DNA from: UBA7185 sp964606855
GTDB taxonomy: Bacteria; Bacillota; Peptococcia; Peptococcales; Peptococcaceae
DNA length: 64,000 nucleotides
NCBI GenBank assembly: GCA_964606855.1
Contig: CAZSHM010000002.1
Location: 35,718-99,717 of the forward strand
Direction: 5' to 3'
Made by a program: the position numbers and the translations under genes. The notes below the pieces were generated by a model. That model was not told the DNA's origin, made no database searches, and was given only the letters and a program-made list of their open reading frames with translations. Positions 61,061-64,000 of this stretch are shown piece after piece (positions within the stretch are counted from its first letter, which is position 1; each line of letters begins with the position of its first letter).

Positions 61061-63127
61061 TCAGCCGTCCACCCGATAATAGTCGTCCAAGCGGTCCTTG
61101 CCTCCGAAGAGATTGTTGTACTGCACAATGCGGTAACCGTCGATCCACGGCGTCTCCTCCGTCGTCTCGCCGAAATGGTGCTGCATGCCGGCCGGATCCG
61201 TGTAGCCCAGCGCGTTGATCATCGGCACATGCGTGTAGAGATCGCGCAGATACACCTGAAAGGGGGAGAGCTCCACCCCCGCCGTCTCCAGCGCCAGCGT
61301 GGACAGGTAGTTGATACTGATGTTGTCGTAGTAGGCCTCCTCGATGTCGTAGTTGGCCCAGATAAAGAAAGGCACCTTATAGCGGCGCTGCACTTCCTCC
61401 AGCGTCAAATTTTCTATGGATTTTCCCAGCAGCTTCTCCGTGAAAGCCTGCTCCACACTCGGCTGGTGATCGCCGAAGAAGACGATCAGCGTCGGCTCCT
61501 CCACCTGTTCAAAATAGCCGATCAACGCTTCCAGCGCAGCGTCGGACGCCTGCATAACGGACAGATACTCCTCCGTCTCCGGATAGCTCTCCCCCGGCGC
61601 ATTATCCGCCAGGGATACCCAGCGGGGAATATCCACGGTGTTCAGCCGGTAGCCGCCGTGATTCTGAATGGTCACATTGAAGAGGAAGAGTTTCTCATCC
61701 CCCTTCTCCTCAAAGAGCCGGATCACTTCCTGGTAATCACTCTGATCCGTCACATAAGCTTCGCGCATATAGGTCGGATCCTCCATGTCCGCCTCGGTCA
61801 GGAAAGCCTCAAATCCCAGGTGCGGATAGACCTGGTCGCGGTTCCAGCTGTCGGGCAGACCGGGGTGGAACGCCACCGCGCGATAGCCCTGCGCCGTCAG
61901 GGTGCTCGCCATGCTGTCCAGATCGTCGCGGATATACTGCTGGTAGGCCATCACGCCCGCCGGCAGGAAAGCCGTGGTCAGCCCCGTGAGGAATTCAAAC
62001 TCGGTGTTGCAGGTTCCGCCGCCCAGCACGCTCACCGAAGCGTAGCCGCGGATCGTGTTCTCCTCCAGGGACTGATAGAAAGCCATGTAGGGGAATGTGA
62101 CGGAAAAATCGCCCAGGATTGACAGATCGGCATAGGACTCGTTCATGATGGCGATGATGTTCGGCAGTTCCGCCACGCCTTGCCGGTCTGTCCCCTTCGC
62201 GCCGCTCCGGATCTCACCGCCCGCGGCCGGCCGGTTTTGCCCTCCGAAGCCCTCGCCCGGGCCATCTCCCTCCGGCTGCTGCGATGCCAGGAGGATGCGC
62301 TCCGCCTCCTGCGCAGAGTAGCCCGGCGGTTTTTCCGGCATCAGATACTTGAACTCCATGGCCAGCGACAGCGCCGTACCGTTGTCCTGGTAGCCCTGGA
62401 GCATATTCCAGAAATTCATGCTGATCCCGCTCTCCTGCCAGGTGCCCTCCTTATAAAAGGAACTTCCCGCCACGCCCAGGGCCAGCAGCAGCACGAGCGA
62501 GTAGAGCACGCAGTTCCAGGTTCTGCGCCGCCGGTGAAACTGCGCCAGCATCGCCAGGCAGGTGGCCATGAACAGCACGCTGCCGTCCAGAAGCAGCGGC
62601 CAGTCGGGCGCGATCACATAGTTGTTGATCACATCCATCGCCGTGCCCAGGGAGAAGATATCCGTCAACTGCAGCGGATTGCCGCGGAAGAGCAGCACAA
62701 AGTGATTGATCGTGCCGACCGCGAAACAGAAGAACGAGCCCAGAGCCACGCTCAGACGGAACTGATTCGTCAGGGCAAAGATCAGGAGATAGACCACCTG
62801 GCACCAGAAATAATTGAGCCAGAAAATCTGCTCCGAAAGGGCTCCCGCATCCTGCCCCGCCAGATCCTCCACGATGTAGACCGCCAGATACGGCAGCGCC
62901 AGAAAGGAGAGGAGAATCCAAAGTCCGTTTAGAAACCGGGGTGCTTCCACCCGCATCGTCAGGCAGTAGCAGCCTGCCAGCAGGAGCGCCAGGACGAGCG
63001 AGAGCCGCGCCTCTGAAAGATGGCCCGCCACCATAAAAAGATTCAGATTGGCCGCCAGAAAGATCAAGAGGCCTGCAAACAAAAGTCCCGCACCCAGAAG
63101 GCGCCGCTTCGTCACCGTCAGATTCAC
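61061..63127 (-). CDS. LtaS-like membrane sulfatase/phosphoglycerol transferase
   Basis: A 688-residue protein with about seven transmembrane helices in the first ~235 residues and an extracellular sulfatase-fold domain at ~315-640. SVLGGGTCNTEFEFLTG contains the catalytic Thr (~370), and FFGDHQPS (~553) gives metal ligands; both are typical of lipoteichoic acid synthase relatives. It may polymerise or transfer phosphoglycerol onto a surface polymer. A Gly/Pro/Gln-rich linker (~285-315) joins the parts. A promoter lies at 63225-63253. Confidence 0.9.
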   Translation of the reverse strand: MNLTVTKRRLLGAGLLFAGLLIFLAANLNLFMVAGHLSEARLSLVLALLLAGCYCLTMRVEAPRFLNGLWILLSFLALPYLAVYIVEDLAGQDAGALSEQIFWLNYFWCQVVYLLIFALTNQFRLSVALGSFFCFAVGTINHFVLLFRGNPLQLTDIFSLGTAMDVINNYVIAPDWPLLLDGSVLFMATCLAMLAQFHRRRRTWNCVLYSLVLLLALGVAGSSFYKEGTWQESGISMNFWNMLQGYQDNGTALSLAMEFKYLMPEKPPGYSAQEAERILLASQQPEGDGPGEGFGGQNRPAAGGEIRSGAKGTDRQGVAELPNIIAIMNESYADLSILGDFSVTFPYMAFYQSLEENTIRGYASVSVLGGGTCNTEFEFLTGLTTAFLPAGVMAYQQYIRDDLDSMASTLTAQGYRAVAFHPGLPDSWNRDQVYPHLGFEAFLTEADMEDPTYMREAYVTDQSDYQEVIRLFEEKGDEKLFLFNVTIQNHGGYRLNTVDIPRWVSLADNAPGESYPETEEYLSVMQASDAALEALIGYFEQVEEPTLIVFFGDHQPSVEQAFTEKLLGKSIENLTLEEVQRRYKVPFFIWANYDIEEAYYDNISINYLSTLALETAGVELSPFQVYLRDLYTHVPMINALGYTDPAGMQHHFGETTEETPWIDGYRIVQYNNLFGGKDRLDDYYRVDG

Positions 63128-63224
63128 GAAAACGTCCCCCTATCCACGATCATACCCTGCAGAGATGGCCGCCAGGCGGATGAAGCAGTGGGCAACGCCC
63201 TCTCGCAATGTCGTAACTGGTTTT

Positions 63225-63253
63225 AGTATACAAAACCGCTGCGCGCTTTGCAA
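63225..63253 (-). promoter_or_regulatory. Promoter of the LtaS-like/GH26 operon
   Basis: TTGCAA (63248-63253), a 17-bp spacer and TATACT (63225-63230), about 100 nt upstream of the start codon. Confidence 0.7.
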
Positions 63254-63302
63254 GCAAAAATCTCACGCTTCCCTCCGCAATTCCGACAGGCGCTGGATCT
63301 GT

Positions 63303-63342
63303 AAAAAAATGCCACCGTCCTGATCCATCCGGACGGTGGCAT
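63303..63342 (-). terminator. Terminator of spoVG
   Basis: On the minus strand ATGCCACCGTCC / GGACGGTGGCAT is a perfect 12-bp stem followed by seven T residues. Confidence 0.92.
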
Positions 63343-63364
63343 GTGTTCCTGCTCTATGCTGTCG

Positions 63365-63733
63365 TTATGCGCCTGTTGTCTGTGTTTCTGTGGGCTCTCC
63401 CACGGTTTCTGCTGTGGTTTCTTCTGCCGTTATTTCCGGAGAGAGCGGATCCATGTCCGCTTCCGTCGCCGCCGCGGCATCCAGAAGCGCAAAGTATTCC
63501 TTCAGCACCGCGCTCTGGATCATCTCCCTGGCTGCAGAGGAAATCGGATGCGCTACATCTTTATATTCCCCGGTAGGCATCCGTTTGCTGGGCATGGCAA
63601 CGAACAATCCCTTGTCCCCCTCCACGACTTTGATGTCATGTACCACAAAAGCGTTGTCAAACGTGACGGACACGATGGCTTTCATGCGTCCTTCGGTATT
63701 TACCTTCCTGATCCTGATATCTGTCACGATCAT
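63365..63733 (-). CDS. spoVG: SpoVG family nucleic-acid-binding regulator
   Basis: A 122-residue protein: residues 1-85 match SpoVG (MIVTDIRIRKVNTEGRMKAI, LFVAMPSKRMPTGEYKDVAHP), a small DNA/RNA-binding regulator of sporulation septum formation and other traits. The tail from ~85 is acidic and Thr/Glu-rich. ATG 63733 fits the family start; a GTG 9 nt earlier is also possible. It has its own promoter and terminator. Confidence 0.96.
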   Translation of the reverse strand: MIVTDIRIRKVNTEGRMKAIVSVTFDNAFVVHDIKVVEGDKGLFVAMPSKRMPTGEYKDVAHPISSAAREMIQSAVLKEYFALLDAAAATEADMDPLSPEITAEETTAETVGEPTETQTTGA

Positions 63734-63825
63734 CTTTTTCACCGTCCTTTGTCAGAGTATCTCTCCTGCCGAAAGAAAACAGGAGAAAGACAACGCCTAG
63801 CTATGAAACTCATTCTTTCGCACAT

Positions 63826-63854
63826 ATCATAACGCTTTTTTCGGCAATGTGCAA
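63826..63854 (-). promoter_or_regulatory. Promoter of spoVG
   Basis: TTGCAC (63849-63854), a 17-bp spacer and TATGAT (63826-63831), about 85 nt upstream of the start codon. Confidence 0.7.
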
Positions 63855-64000
63855 GAAAATTTAGAAAAAAAATATCATCCTATCTATTTTTTTTTGCGTT
63901 AACCATCGGGTTTTCCCCTCTTTTGGGAAGGGTAGAAGCGCAATCCCCCGCAGTTTGACACCTAAAACGAGAAAAAAGTCCCTTAAACCTTTTGGTTGAG
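63855..64000. other. AT-rich end of the window without a recognisable gene
   Basis: The last ~145 bases contain A/T tracts and a short ACC/GGT stem near 63983-63995, but no open frame or known RNA motif. Confidence 0.4.

Overview
This window looks like chromosome from a GC-rich member of the Bacillota, class Clostridia. The evidence is the combination of spoVG, a cdaA-cdaR-glmM operon, scpA/scpB, a CIRCE-controlled hrcA-grpE-dnaK-dnaJ operon, ftsEX-ctpA and AGGAGG-type ribosome sites. It also has vegetative -35/-10 promoters with 16-18 bp spacers, often with a TG-extended -10, lying in short AT-rich islands. The genus cannot be told from this sequence. Nearly every gene is on the minus strand; exceptions are the DUF881/sbp cluster and a TSUP transporter.

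Layout. 1-3.8 kb: argF-argG behind a promoter with ARG-box-like sequences, then a partial SH3b surface protein. 4-7 kb: tRNA-Leu(CAG), a small membrane protein and a secreted NAGPA-type glycosidase. 7-12 kb: deoC, a site-2 protease, scpA, scpB, glmS. 12.5-20.9 kb: a long operon cdaA-cdaR-glmM-acpS-nnrE/D-alr-mazF-S1 protein-amidohydrolase that links c-di-AMP signalling, amino-sugar supply and D-alanine synthesis to an apparently antitoxin-less mazF. 21-23 kb: DUF881-sbp-DUF881, transcribed the other way. 23-29.5 kb: prs, an M20 amidohydrolase, a DUF308 membrane protein, and an SGNH/MBOAT acyl-transfer pair.

29.7-43.4 kb is the most interesting region. It is a bacterial microcompartment (BMC) locus in which 15 consecutive minus-strand genes encode a full shell (EutS-like, three BMC-H, a BMC-H with a long linker and a Rho-N/SAP-like tail, PduT-like BMC-T, EutN-like BMC-P), a CoA-acylating aldehyde dehydrogenase, the phosphotransacylase PduL, a PduS-like flavin/Fe-S electron carrier, EutJ, EutP, an EutT-like protein and a flavoprotein. 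No glycyl-radical enzyme, diol dehydratase, ethanolamine lyase, aldolase or alcohol dehydrogenase is visible. The last gene encodes an amidohydrolase-fold protein that has lost most metal ligands and carries an N-terminal helix like those of the other cargo proteins, so it is the candidate signature protein. A LysR regulator and a divergent TauE/SafE-type exporter flank the locus.

43.4-49 kb: a small unknown protein, an rRNA/tRNA methyltransferase, a CCA-adding enzyme, a TetR/HXXEE pair with an operator in its promoter, and an aminotransferase. 49-56.3 kb: the hrcA operon, which also contains an archaeal-like (group III) chaperonin gene. 56.5-64 kb: ftsE-ftsX-ctpA with an A-tract repeat array at its promoter, an LtaS-like sulfatase with a GH26-like secreted protein, and spoVG.
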